Below, piece by piece: positions 49,728-57,559 of a stretch of 64,000 bases of DNA. This stretch comes from Tundrisphaera lichenicola. GTDB lineage: Bacteria; Planctomycetota; Planctomycetia; Isosphaerales; Isosphaeraceae. The DNA lies in assembly GCF_051175385.1 (NCBI RefSeq), contig NZ_CP195106.1:1054001-1118000 (forward strand). Direction: 5' to 3'. Each line of letters starts with the position of its first letter. Position 1 is the first letter of the stretch. The notes beneath the pieces were generated by a model. It ran no database searches. It worked only from the letters and a program-made list of their open reading frames with translations, and had not been told where the DNA came from. A program made the position numbers and the translations under genes.

Positions 49728-51440
49728 ATGGATGATCGCGAGCCAGGCGCATCGGCCTTTGTCTTGATGGTATGGGTCGCTTGCGGCGTCTGTGTCCTCG
49801 GATTGGCCGGTTACTCCGCAGCAGAGACGCCGCGCCTGGACGACTGGGCGAACGTATCGGTCCTGACCGGCGATCGGCCTTTGACCGTAGGCTGGCTCTG
49901 GTCTCAGCACAATGAGCACCGGATTCCACTCCCCCGACTGATCATCGTCGGGCTGTCGAAACTGACCGGGGGGAGTTTTCGGGCCCCCTCGATCCTGAAC
50001 GCGGGCCTGCTGGCGGTGGCGTCCGGGGCACTCGTCCTGGCGAGTCGCGTCCGGCGAGGTTGGACGAGCTACTCCGACGCATTCCTGCCTCTCCTGCTCA
50101 GTGGGCCATCTCACGGGCGCAACATCCTGGTCGGCTTCCAGATCCAACTGGTCTCCTCGACGGTCCTGTATGCGTTCGTCCTGTCGATAATCGTTCGACG
50201 GCCCGAAGGCCTGAGGACGCTCTCGTCGGCCTTGATGGCGGGGATCGTGATCCTCCTGCCGCTCTGCGGTGCGAACGGGGTGGCCTTCGTCCCGGCGCTC
50301 GCCCTGGCGATGGTGATCCAGGCGATCGCCGACCGGAAGCGTTCCCTCGGACGATCGGTCATCTTGCTCCTGGGCGCAGTCGCTAGCCTTTCGCTGGTCT
50401 ACGCCTATTTCCGGGGTTGGAAAGCGGCCGGGCATGGCGACGCTCCCGCCTCGATCGTCGAAAAAGTGCGGGTCACGCTCCAATTCCTGGCCGGGGGTTG
50501 GGGCGTTTCGGCGGCGGAAACCTGGCCGTGGTCCGGCGGGTTGGTGGCCGGGTTGCTGATAGGAGGGGTCGTGGCCCTGGTGATTGCCTGGCGTCGCGAA
50601 CCCGAAGGCCGGATGAGGACGACCTGGCTGGTTGCCGCGACCGGCGCGATCGGTTCGCTGGCCCTGGGGATCGGGTCGGGTCGGGCCGGGATGGGGGATC
50701 GGATCGGATTCGAGCCGCGTTATGTGACCCTGGCGGCCCCGGCGATGGTCATGGTTTACCTGGCCTGGTTGAATGCCGGGCGGTCGATGGGGCGATTCTC
50801 GCAGATGACCCTCTTCACCCTGGCCTGCCTGGCCACCTGGCCCGATGCCGAAGCCATGATCGAGGCGGCGCGGGAACAGAGGTCCGCCTCATCGGAACTG
50901 GCCGCCGATATCGCCAGGGGCCTCCCTCCTTCGCGTCTAATCGCGCGACATATCGGATTCTTGCACACCTCGCACGACGAACTCGGGACCGGAATGGCGC
51001 TCCTGAAACGGGCCAGGCTCGGGATGTACGCGAACCTGGCCGACGAGCCGCCGATGGAGGAGGTCAAGCTGCCGGTCGAGCCGACCTCGATGGTCGGCAT
51101 GGAAGGCCGAGCGGGGCATTATCGAGCCACGACCGTCGACCCCTACCTGAACTACAACCTCTCGGAGCCTCGATTCGTCGCGGGAGTAGAGATTCGCTAC
51201 CGGCACGCCAATTCCCAGGGGCTCCCGGGCCGATTCGTGTTCCTCTGGAAACGCGAGGGTGACACCTATCAAGACCCTCCGCAGCGTCAATCGATCTGGA
51301 CCCTGCCCACCGGGAAGGACCGGACCGTCACGATCTGGCTCTACGAGAAGATCTCCCGGGTGATGATCCAGCCCGACAACAAGCCCTGCGAATTCGACGT
51401 GGACGAGCTGATCCTCCTGGTCCCGGCCGGGGCTCGTTGA
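49728..51440 (+). CDS. Polytopic membrane protein of unknown function, possibly GT-C glycosyltransferase-like
   Basis: About 570 aa from the ATG at 49728, which has GAGGTGA some 12 nt upstream; an in-frame ATG at 49683 would add 15 residues but has no visible ribosome binding site. The first 400 residues contain roughly nine to ten hydrophobic spans (AFVLMVWVACGVCVLGLAGY, GLLAVASGALVLASRV, GLLIGGVVALVIAW, MVMVYLAWL). The first large loop has RLDDWANVSVLTGD and WLWSQHNEHRIPLPRLI; Asp and His residues in this loop recall GT-C glycosyltransferases, but no definite family is recognised. The last 130 residues are soluble and beta-rich (AGVEIRYRHANSQGLPGRFV, PCEFDVDELILLVPAG), possibly a carbohydrate-binding-like fold. 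It is convergent with the DUF447 gene. Confidence 0.72.
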   Translation: MDDREPGASAFVLMVWVACGVCVLGLAGYSAAETPRLDDWANVSVLTGDRPLTVGWLWSQHNEHRIPLPRLIIVGLSKLTGGSFRAPSILNAGLLAVASGALVLASRVRRGWTSYSDAFLPLLLSGPSHGRNILVGFQIQLVSSTVLYAFVLSIIVRRPEGLRTLSSALMAGIVILLPLCGANGVAFVPALALAMVIQAIADRKRSLGRSVILLLGAVASLSLVYAYFRGWKAAGHGDAPASIVEKVRVTLQFLAGGWGVSAAETWPWSGGLVAGLLIGGVVALVIAWRREPEGRMRTTWLVAATGAIGSLALGIGSGRAGMGDRIGFEPRYVTLAAPAMVMVYLAWLNAGRSMGRFSQMTLFTLACLATWPDAEAMIEAAREQRSASSELAADIARGLPPSRLIARHIGFLHTSHDELGTGMALLKRARLGMYANLADEPPMEEVKLPVEPTSMVGMEGRAGHYRATTVDPYLNYNLSEPRFVAGVEIRYRHANSQGLPGRFVFLWKREGDTYQDPPQRQSIWTLPTGKDRTVTIWLYEKISRVMIQPDNKPCEFDVDELILLVPAGAR

Positions 51441-51467
51441 AGGCCCCACCGCTGTCGAAAGGCGGCC

Positions 51468-52025
51468 TTACCTTCGACCCTCGACGCGATCCGCGAGCAA
51501 CCCGAACGCCAGTCTCTCCTCGGGCCCTCCCGTCTTCTCGATGAGGATGGCCAGTTGCCGGTAGGAGGCGAGGATCTCATCGAGCGGCAGGAAGTCGAGC
51601 CGGGTGGCCAGGATCGCCGCCTCGACTACGGCGTGCTTGGCCCGATTCATGCCGAAGAGCTCGCCTTGCCGACCTTCGGCGACCGACTCGACCACGATCG
51701 AGGTCCGGTCGAGACGGTCGTCCAACTCGACGACCCGGATCTCGTGGTATCGGCCCGTCGTCTCCAGGATCCGGCCACGGACCGCCAGGGCCGGCCGGGT
51801 CGGTGGTTCGGGCAGGAGGCCGATCGCGGCCCGGGCCAGCAGCAGGACGTCGTCGGTGATGTGCAGGACCCCTTCGCCGGTCGCTTTCAGGTTCCGGTAG
51901 GTGGTCGAGGTCCGGTACGGTCGGAGGAGGAACCGTCGAGGGTCGAGCCCGAGCTTCGGCCCCATCGGGGCGACGTTCAGGGTACCTTCGGGGCCCAGGG
52001 TGGTGACGATTCCTTCGAGGATCAA
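51468..52025 (-). CDS. DUF447-family flavin-binding-like protein of the H4MPT gene cluster
   Basis: A 185-aa DUF447 protein (split-barrel FMN-binding fold). Key stretches are MILEGIVTTLGPEGTLNVAP, MGPKLGLDP, LRPYRTSTTYRNLKATGEGV, LHITDDVLLLARAAIG and LFGMNRAKHAVVEAAILATR. DUF447 genes are regularly found with methanopterin and methanofuran genes in methylotrophs, planctomycetes and methanogens; the reaction is not firmly established. The start is a TTG that overlaps the stop of the preceding gene (TTGA), so translation is coupled. It is the last gene of the long minus-strand C1 operon. Confidence 0.85.
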   Translation of the reverse strand: MILEGIVTTLGPEGTLNVAPMGPKLGLDPRRFLLRPYRTSTTYRNLKATGEGVLHITDDVLLLARAAIGLLPEPPTRPALAVRGRILETTGRYHEIRVVELDDRLDRTSIVVESVAEGRQGELFGMNRAKHAVVEAAILATRLDFLPLDEILASYRQLAILIEKTGGPEERLAFGLLADRVEGRR

Positions 52026-53422
52026 GGCATTGCCTCGGGCGGGGCCTGCGGATTCGATCGCCTCGATCGGTGGCTGACCTCGGGCTCGGTCAGGAATCCC
52101 CAGTCGAGGGCATTGTCCTGGCGATAGGCCTTGTTCAGGGTCAGGGCGGTCTTCGCTTTCATCAACTCATGGCCGAGGTAGAAGGCGTGCGAGGCGTCCT
52201 CGACGCCCATCTGCTCGAAGATCAGGAAGGGGTCAGTGCCCGTCAAGAAATGCGTGTTGTTGAACGCGTAAATCCGCCCGTCTTCGGCATAGATCCGCCA
52301 GTTCGGGTCCTTGACCCGCCGGGCCAGTTCGGCGAGGACCTCCGGCCCGAAGCGCGGGGGTCGAGGATCGCGGAGCGTGACCAGTCGGGGCTCGACGTGC
52401 TTCGGAAGCGTCCGGTTCTTCACCGCATGATGGGCGAGCCGGCGGGCCAGGTCGACTTCGATCACCGACGACCGGGCCCAGTTGATCACCGCCGTGGTCA
52501 GGACGCTCCCGACCTGGAGCTCCTGGCAGAAGCCGATGAGCAGCGTGTTGACCCCGGCGGAGTCGACATCGGTCAGCTCGGTCAGGTTGCCGATCCCCAT
52601 CATCAGCTTTGCCTCGGGCCAGCGTCGACGGGCCTCGGCGTATCGGACCAGGCTGGCGGCGAAGCCGAAACCGATCGGCTCCAGGATCGGGTCGAGCCGG
52701 TAGGGGACCCCTCGGGATTCGAGGAAATCGATGGTCGGATCGAGCCCGTCGAGCGTGCCGACCACGTCCGGGATCGCCACCACCTCGACCCCCCAGTCGG
52801 GGGCTGCTTGTCGATTCGAGGCGTTGACGCTCAGGACGAGATCGGCCCCGGCGGCGGTCGCCAGGGCGACCTCGGCGGGGTCGAAGCTGTCCACCGAGAC
52901 CCTGTAACCTCGGTCGATCAACGCCCTGGTATAAGATCCCGCGTCCTTCCAGGGTCCTCCGGGGTCGCAACCGATGTCGATCCGGTCGGCCCCCTCGGCG
53001 ATGAAGCGGTCGGCCTGGAGCAGGAAGTCATCGAGGGAAAGTCGGGGAGCGTGGTTGATCTCGGCGAGGATCTCGATGTCGAACGCGCCGTAGCCCTTGA
53101 GCCGGTCGTCGGCCTGGCCGAGCGCCCGGGGGAGGTCGCGGAGGTCTTCGGGTCCGAGTTCGACGGGGACCCCGGCCCGGGCCTCGACCGCCGACAGGTC
53201 GCCCCGGCAATGACCGGGCAGGATCACCCGGGTCGTCCCCGGGGGGACCTCCAGGTGGCGGGCCACCCACTTCGGGGTCATCAGGGCGGCCACCGAGATC
53301 GGCAGGACGGCGATCTCGGCCACGAACCCCGCTCGCGCGGCGAGGGCTTCGAGGACCTGCCTGAGGGCGAACTCGGCGAGGCGACCGGTCACGAACAGGA
53401 GCCGGGGGGCCTCGGCGGTCAA
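52022..53422 (-). CDS. Dihydropteroate-synthase-like protein (DUF6513 type) of the H4MPT cluster
   Basis: A 466-aa protein with a small N-terminal alpha/beta domain (about 1-140, LLFVTGRLAEFALRQVLEAL, then TPKWVARHLEVPPG) followed by a DHPS-like TIM barrel (about 150-350). The barrel shows the pterin-binding pattern: FIAEGADRIDIGCDPGGPWK, YRVSVDSFDPAEVALATAAG, ADLVLSVNASN, PYRLDPILEPIGFGF and KLMMGIGNLTELTDVDSAGV. The C-terminal 100 residues include DGRIYAFNNTHFLTGTDPF. Proteins of this kind accompany H4MPT genes in bacteria and are thought to take part in pterin cofactor synthesis (inference). It starts at TTG, overlapping the SDR stop codon (TTGA), and its own stop overlaps the DUF447 start in the same manner. 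Confidence 0.85.
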   Translation of the reverse strand: MTAEAPRLLFVTGRLAEFALRQVLEALAARAGFVAEIAVLPISVAALMTPKWVARHLEVPPGTTRVILPGHCRGDLSAVEARAGVPVELGPEDLRDLPRALGQADDRLKGYGAFDIEILAEINHAPRLSLDDFLLQADRFIAEGADRIDIGCDPGGPWKDAGSYTRALIDRGYRVSVDSFDPAEVALATAAGADLVLSVNASNRQAAPDWGVEVVAIPDVVGTLDGLDPTIDFLESRGVPYRLDPILEPIGFGFAASLVRYAEARRRWPEAKLMMGIGNLTELTDVDSAGVNTLLIGFCQELQVGSVLTTAVINWARSSVIEVDLARRLAHHAVKNRTLPKHVEPRLVTLRDPRPPRFGPEVLAELARRVKDPNWRIYAEDGRIYAFNNTHFLTGTDPFLIFEQMGVEDASHAFYLGHELMKAKTALTLNKAYRQDNALDWGFLTEPEVSHRSRRSNPQAPPEAMP

Positions 53423-54183
53423 CGGACCGCTCCTCCATTGACTCTCAAGACCTGGCCGGTGAAGAAACGCGAGCCGGGCCCGACCAGGAACCGCGCGGCC
53501 TGGGCCACGTCGTCGGGCGTCCCCCAGCGGGCCAGGGGGGTCTCGCGGAGGACCCGGTCCTGCCAGGTCGAGGAGGCGGTGTCGCCCCAGGCCGTCTTGA
53601 TCCAGCCGGGCGAGACGGCGTTGACGCGGACCTCGGGGGCCAGGCTCATCGAGAGGCTCCGGGTGAACGCCAGGACCGCACCCTTGGTGGCGGCGAACAG
53701 CTCGCCCGAGTCCCCTTCCATGCCGGTCTCGGCCTGATCCCAGCCCATCGTCACGATCGAGCCCGCCCTCCGATCCTTCATCCTCCGCCCGACGTTGCGG
53801 CAGAGCCGGATCGTGGAAGCGACGTCGACGGCCCAGAGGCGGTCGAGCTTCCGGTCGAAGGAGAGCTTGGCCCCCTCGCCGGTCAGGGTGTCGGCCCCGG
53901 CCAGGTGGAGCCAGGCGTCGAGCCCGCCCCAGAGGTCCCAGGCGCGGTCGGCCAGGCGGTCTCCCTCGCCTCGATCGGCCAGGTCGGCCATCAGGACCTC
54001 GGATCGGCCTCCCAGACGTCGGATCTCATCGGCCACGGATTCGGCGGCCTCGCGCGATGCCCGAGCGTGGACGATCACGTCGGCCCCGGCCGAGGCCAAC
54101 GCCAGCGCGACGGCCCGCCCGATCCCGGAGGACGAGCCGAGGACGGCCGCGCGGAGGCCCGAGAGTTCGCGATCCTGGGACAT
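53419..54183 (-). CDS. SDR-family oxidoreductase
   Basis: A 254-aa short-chain dehydrogenase/reductase. The cofactor motif AAVLGSSSGIGRAVALALAS is at about residues 11-30, with NADP-type choice suggested by HARASREAAE after strand 2. The NAG-like segment is LHLAGADTLTG. The catalytic Ser region is SIVTMGWDQAETG. The usual YxxxK is replaced by FAATKGAVLAFTRSL, so Tyr becomes Phe and only Lys is kept. PGWIKTAWGD follows. The ATG at 54183 has AAGGA 7 nt upstream. It may take part in pterin reduction, as expected from its place in the H4MPT operon. The missing catalytic Tyr makes classical SDR chemistry uncertain. Confidence 0.85.
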   Translation of the reverse strand: MSQDRELSGLRAAVLGSSSGIGRAVALALASAGADVIVHARASREAAESVADEIRRLGGRSEVLMADLADRGEGDRLADRAWDLWGGLDAWLHLAGADTLTGEGAKLSFDRKLDRLWAVDVASTIRLCRNVGRRMKDRRAGSIVTMGWDQAETGMEGDSGELFAATKGAVLAFTRSLSMSLAPEVRVNAVSPGWIKTAWGDTASSTWQDRVLRETPLARWGTPDDVAQAARFLVGPGSRFFTGQVLRVNGGAVR

Positions 54184-54209
54184 CAATCATCCTTCGATCC
54201 GTATCGGGA

Positions 54210-55232
54210 TTAACGTGCGGATTTCTTCGAGTCGGGCGGGACCAGGGCATCCTTGAGCGGGGCTCGCCAGGCGTTGGCTTCCTTATCGAAGGCCCCGAAG
54301 CCGGAGGCAAATTCCCAGTAGGACCAGGACATCCCGAGCCGCTCGGCCTCGCGAGCCACCGCCGCCGTCCATCGGGCCCGCGAATCCATCGGGGCGGCGG
54401 AATAGGCCCCGAACTCGCCGACGTAGATCGGGCGACCGTGATCCTTGCCCCACTTCGCGGCCATCTCGAAGTGTCGGGTCAACGCCCCTCGCTCCTCGGG
54501 GGTGTCGGTCCAGGTCCTGCCCAGCCACTCCTTCGACCCCTCGGCCCACTCGGCCCCCTGGTGGGTGAACTGGAACGGCAGATAGTAGTGGAAGGTCGCG
54601 ATCAGCCTCCGATCATTCTCGGGGAATTCCAGCGACCGAAGGTGCTCGACGTTGTTCCAGTGACCAGGGCCGACGATCACGATCCGGTCGGGGTTGGATT
54701 CCCGGACCACGGCGAGGATCGTCTTGAACATCACATCCCATCGGCCGTCGGTCAACTCGCCGTTGGGCTCATTCAGGAGTTCGAAGAACAACCGATCGGG
54801 CTGATTCTTGTAACGGGTTGCGATCTGACGCCAGGTGGCCTGGAGCCTCGCGAGGTTCTTGCCGGGCTCCTTGATCATCGAGTCGTCGTGATGCGAGTTG
54901 ATGACCGCGACCATCCCTCGCGAGAGTGCCTGGTCGACCGCCCAGTCGATCCGTTCGAAGTAGGACGGGTCGATCTTGAAGTCGGGAGCCGGGCCGGTGT
55001 GGGTTTCCCATCGGACCGGGATCCGGACGTGGTCGAAGCCGGCTTCCTTGATCCGGTCGAAGTACTCGGCCTTCAGGGTCAGGCCCCACTCCCCTTCGCT
55101 GGGGGCTTCCAGGGCATTGCCCAGGTTGATCCCACGCCCGAGCATCCGGTTATATTTCGCGGCATCGTCGGCCGCCATCAGCGGGCCGGAGATCATGGCG
55201 ATCGCGAGCAGGGACCATCGGAGGGATTTCAT
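54210..55232 (-). CDS. Secreted GH5-family cellulase/endoglucanase
   Basis: The start is set at the ATG at 55232, giving 340 aa with signal peptide MKSLRWSLLAIAMISGPLMA. The open frame continues to 55445 but overlaps the PTPS gene and is not protein-like there. The mature part is a glycoside hydrolase family 5 TIM barrel: RGINLGNALEAPSEGEWG, FDHVRIPVRWETH, and VINSHHDD at about 111-117. The acid/base Glu155 is in FFELLNEPNGELT. The substrate His and Tyr are in ATFHYYLPFQFTHQG, and the nucleophile Glu273 is in IYVGEFGAYS. Both catalytic glutamates are present, so it should cleave beta-1,4-glucan or mannan-type chains outside the cytoplasm. It sits between the PTPS-like gene (40 nt) and SDR (26 nt) in the C1 operon, an unexpected partner for H4MPT genes. 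Confidence 0.92.
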   Translation of the reverse strand: MKSLRWSLLAIAMISGPLMAADDAAKYNRMLGRGINLGNALEAPSEGEWGLTLKAEYFDRIKEAGFDHVRIPVRWETHTGPAPDFKIDPSYFERIDWAVDQALSRGMVAVINSHHDDSMIKEPGKNLARLQATWRQIATRYKNQPDRLFFELLNEPNGELTDGRWDVMFKTILAVVRESNPDRIVIVGPGHWNNVEHLRSLEFPENDRRLIATFHYYLPFQFTHQGAEWAEGSKEWLGRTWTDTPEERGALTRHFEMAAKWGKDHGRPIYVGEFGAYSAAPMDSRARWTAAVAREAERLGMSWSYWEFASGFGAFDKEANAWRAPLKDALVPPDSKKSAR

Positions 55233-55272
55233 GAGGGTGCTCGTCCTTTGTCCGGGAATTCCAGCCGGTCGC

Positions 55273-55770
55273 TCAATCGTCCCGACGCCACTCGACCTCG
55301 GCCGACTGTCCGAAGCTCTCCTCGACCTCGACCCGGAGGATCCTGGGGGTGGGCAGTCCTCGCTCGTCGAAATCGCGGCGGAGCCGCCCGGCGATGTGGT
55401 CGGCCAGCAATTCGGCCGTGGTGTTGGCGATCGGGATGAGTGCACATTCCTCGCGGGGGAAGCTCCACCGACGGTCCTGATAGCGGACCAGCCAGTTCGG
55501 GCCGTCCTCCTCCAGGCGGATCAGATCGGACTGCGTGGGCAGCATCATCCGGTGGTCGAGCTCGTTGACGATGGCCTGGGTCAGGTCCTTCAGGGCGATG
55601 AAGTCGAAGACGTAATGATTGATGTCGAGGTCATCCTCGACCTCCACCGCGACCCGATAATTGTGCCCGTGGATACGCTCGCATTGATCGCCGTTATAGG
55701 TGATGAAATGGCCGGAGCTGAAGACCAGATAATCTTTGGTGACGCGCACCTTGTATCGGGAACCGGGCAC
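55273..55770 (-). CDS. 6-pyruvoyl-tetrahydropterin synthase (PTPS/QueD)-like protein
   Basis: A 165-aa T-fold enzyme starting at GTG 55770; the next in-frame Met is far inside the domain. Zinc ligands are His21 (SSGHFITY) and His34/His36 (ERIHGHNYRVAV). Cys30 (NGDQCERIHGH) is in the place of the PTPS/QueD catalytic cysteine. NELDHRMMLP, ALIPIANTTAELLADHIA and LRVEVEESFGQSAEV are the remaining family signatures. PTPS-like proteins act on 7,8-dihydroneopterin triphosphate; in this cluster it is most likely a pterin-biosynthesis step for H4MPT, though a queuosine role is also possible. It follows the CitG-like gene with a gap of 31 nt on the same strand. Confidence 0.88.
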   Translation of the reverse strand: MPGSRYKVRVTKDYLVFSSGHFITYNGDQCERIHGHNYRVAVEVEDDLDINHYVFDFIALKDLTQAIVNELDHRMMLPTQSDLIRLEEDGPNWLVRYQDRRWSFPREECALIPIANTTAELLADHIAGRLRRDFDERGLPTPRILRVEVEESFGQSAEVEWRRDD

Positions 55771-55801
55771 GGCGAGGAGACCTCAATCGGGTAGTCGACC
55801 G

Positions 55802-56668
55802 TCAAGGAGACCAGGACCCCTTCAGCGGGAGGGTTATTGTCCCATCTCGGAGGGCGGCGAACAAGGCGGCGGTCGTCAGGTCGGCCGTCGCGCCGGGGTT
55901 CCGGGAGTGGCCATCGAGCCGGAGCCAGTCATCGAAATCGACCAGGGATTCGGGGGCATCGGGCCAACCCGCCCGGAGGACAGCCGAGGCCCGATCCGAA
56001 GCTTCTCGCGCGATCGCCTCGCCCCGCTTCCGGAGGATCAAGGTGTCGGGGCGCTCGGCGAGGAACCTCAAGAACGTGCCGATGATCGCGGTTTCCATCG
56101 GATGGCCGGATTCGAGGATCGCCCGGAGGGTTGGCAGGGCGATGTCGAAGACGTCGGCATAAGCTCGGGCGTACTGGCGGGCGACGAGGTCGCGATCGGC
56201 GGCCAGGAGCATGGCTTCCCGGAGGGTGAGTGTTGGCTCGTCGGAGACATCCTGATCGTCGGCCCGGCCCAACCCGCCGGGCTTCGCGAGCCGGATCGCC
56301 CGGTAGACCAGCGAGGCGTCCTCGACCGTGGTCCCTTCGAGGATGGCCCCGACCCCGGCTCGCAGATCCTCGCCCGGCGGGACCGCGGCCAGCGGGGCCA
56401 GCAAAAGGATCATCCCGAGGTTGGTGTTGTTCGAGATGAGGCGACGGGTCGCCTCGACCGATTCGAGGATCGCGCGGCCGACTCCGGAGCGAGAGGCCCG
56501 GTCGAGGGGCTCGACGATCGCGCCGGCGCTCATGAGGAAGTCGAGGTAGTGGGCGTCGTCGAAGTCGCGGAACCGGTGGACATTTCCCGGCTTCCGCGCG
56601 GTCGCTTCGAGCAGGCAGGCCAACTGGGCGAGCTTCCCGGGAGAGAGCGGGGCGGGAGGATCGATCAT
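55802..56668 (-). CDS. Triphosphoribosyl-dephospho-CoA synthase (CitG/MdcB)-like protein
   Basis: 288 aa from the ATG at 56668, which overlaps the stop of the preceding ligase gene (ATGA). Family signatures are ACLLEATARKPGNVHRFRDF at about residues 17-36, the SNNTNLGMILLLAPLA motif at about 79-94, a GTTVEDASLVYRAIRLAKPG helix, and the final NPGATADLTTAALFAALRDG. CitG enzymes build the prosthetic-group precursor of citrate lyase, but relatives are a fixed part of H4MPT/methanofuran clusters in methylotrophs and planctomycetes. There a triphosphoribosyl-type transfer in cofactor synthesis is suspected, not proven. No citrate or malonate decarboxylase genes are nearby, which favours the C1 role. 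Confidence 0.85.
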   Translation of the reverse strand: MIDPPAPLSPGKLAQLACLLEATARKPGNVHRFRDFDDAHYLDFLMSAGAIVEPLDRASRSGVGRAILESVEATRRLISNNTNLGMILLLAPLAAVPPGEDLRAGVGAILEGTTVEDASLVYRAIRLAKPGGLGRADDQDVSDEPTLTLREAMLLAADRDLVARQYARAYADVFDIALPTLRAILESGHPMETAIIGTFLRFLAERPDTLILRKRGEAIAREASDRASAVLRAGWPDAPESLVDFDDWLRLDGHSRNPGATADLTTAALFAALRDGTITLPLKGSWSP

Positions 56669-57558
56669 CGTGAGGCGTCTCGCAATTCGGCCAGGATCGC
56701 CGAGGCCACGTCGACCCCGGTGGTTGCCCCGAGTGCCTTCCAGCCGGGGACGGCGTTCACTTCCAGGACCGTCCATCGGCCCGAATCGACGTCGAGGAGC
56801 AGGTCGACGCCGGCCATGATCGCCCCGACCGCCGAGGCCGCGCGGAGGGCCAGTCCTTCCGTATCCCGATCCAACGGGAATGGTTCGGGACGTCCTCCGA
56901 CCGCGACGTTCGTCCGCCACTCCCCCTCGGCCGCGAATCGCCTCATCGACCCGATCACCTTGCCCGAAAGGACGAAGGCCCGGACGTCGTGGCCTGGGTT
57001 CTGGACGTATCTTTGAACGTAAAGGATCGACCCCAGACGTTCGAGCGTCCGAAACGTCCGCCAGGCGAGTTCTGGGTCCGAGACCCGGACTAGCCCTCTC
57101 CCCTCCGAACCGAATAGCGGCTTGACGACCACGTCGCGTCCCATGGCGTGGAATGTCGCGAGAGCCGCCTCGGCCGACTCCCCGACCCAGGTCTCGGGGA
57201 CCGGCAATCCCGCGGCATCCAGCAGGGCCGAGGCCAGATACTTGTCGACGGCCGCTTCGATCGCCCTCGGCGGGTTCATCACCGGGACGCCCAGGCTCGA
57301 CAGGCGGTGGAGGGCATCCATCCGGAAGACCACCTGCTCCAGGCTTCCCGGGGGCATCATCCGGACCAGGACGCCGTCGACTCCCGTGAGGTCGATCCCG
57401 CCCGCCTCGATCCGGGCCTCCGACGTCCCGACCCGCCCGACTATCTTCGGGAAGGACACCGCTTCGAGACGGGCCCCCGCGAGATCCGCCGCCCTCCGGA
57501 GGTCCTGAACATGCCAGCCGAACCCCGAGACGAGCGCCACCAGCCTTGTGCTTTTCAT
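56665..57558 (-). CDS. ATP-grasp RimK-family ligase, probable H4MPT glutamate ligase (MptN-like)
   Basis: A 297-aa ATP-grasp enzyme of the RimK/MptN group. The pre-ATP-grasp domain (about 1-100) contains GVDGVLVRMMPPGSLEQVVF and VMNPPRAIEAAVDKYLASAL. The ATP-grasp core has DVVVKPLFGSEGRGLVRVSD at about 144-163, ILYVQRYVQNPGHDVRAFVL and VLEVNAVPGWKALGATTGVD. MptN adds glutamate to tetrahydrosarcinapterin in archaea. Bacterial methanofuran carries a polyglutamate tail, so glutamylation of either cofactor is a fair expectation here. It starts 1 nt after the mch stop and overlaps the CitG-like gene, so the three are tightly coupled. Confidence 0.87.
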   Translation of the reverse strand: MKSTRLVALVSGFGWHVQDLRRAADLAGARLEAVSFPKIVGRVGTSEARIEAGGIDLTGVDGVLVRMMPPGSLEQVVFRMDALHRLSSLGVPVMNPPRAIEAAVDKYLASALLDAAGLPVPETWVGESAEAALATFHAMGRDVVVKPLFGSEGRGLVRVSDPELAWRTFRTLERLGSILYVQRYVQNPGHDVRAFVLSGKVIGSMRRFAAEGEWRTNVAVGGRPEPFPLDRDTEGLALRAASAVGAIMAGVDLLLDVDSGRWTVLEVNAVPGWKALGATTGVDVASAILAELRDASR

Positions 57559-57559
57559 G

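Noticed and set aside
55233..55445. N-terminal extension of the GH5 protein
   Set aside because: It would overlap the PTPS-like gene, and its translation is Ser/Arg/Pro-rich noise; the ATG at 55232 opens directly into a signal peptide.
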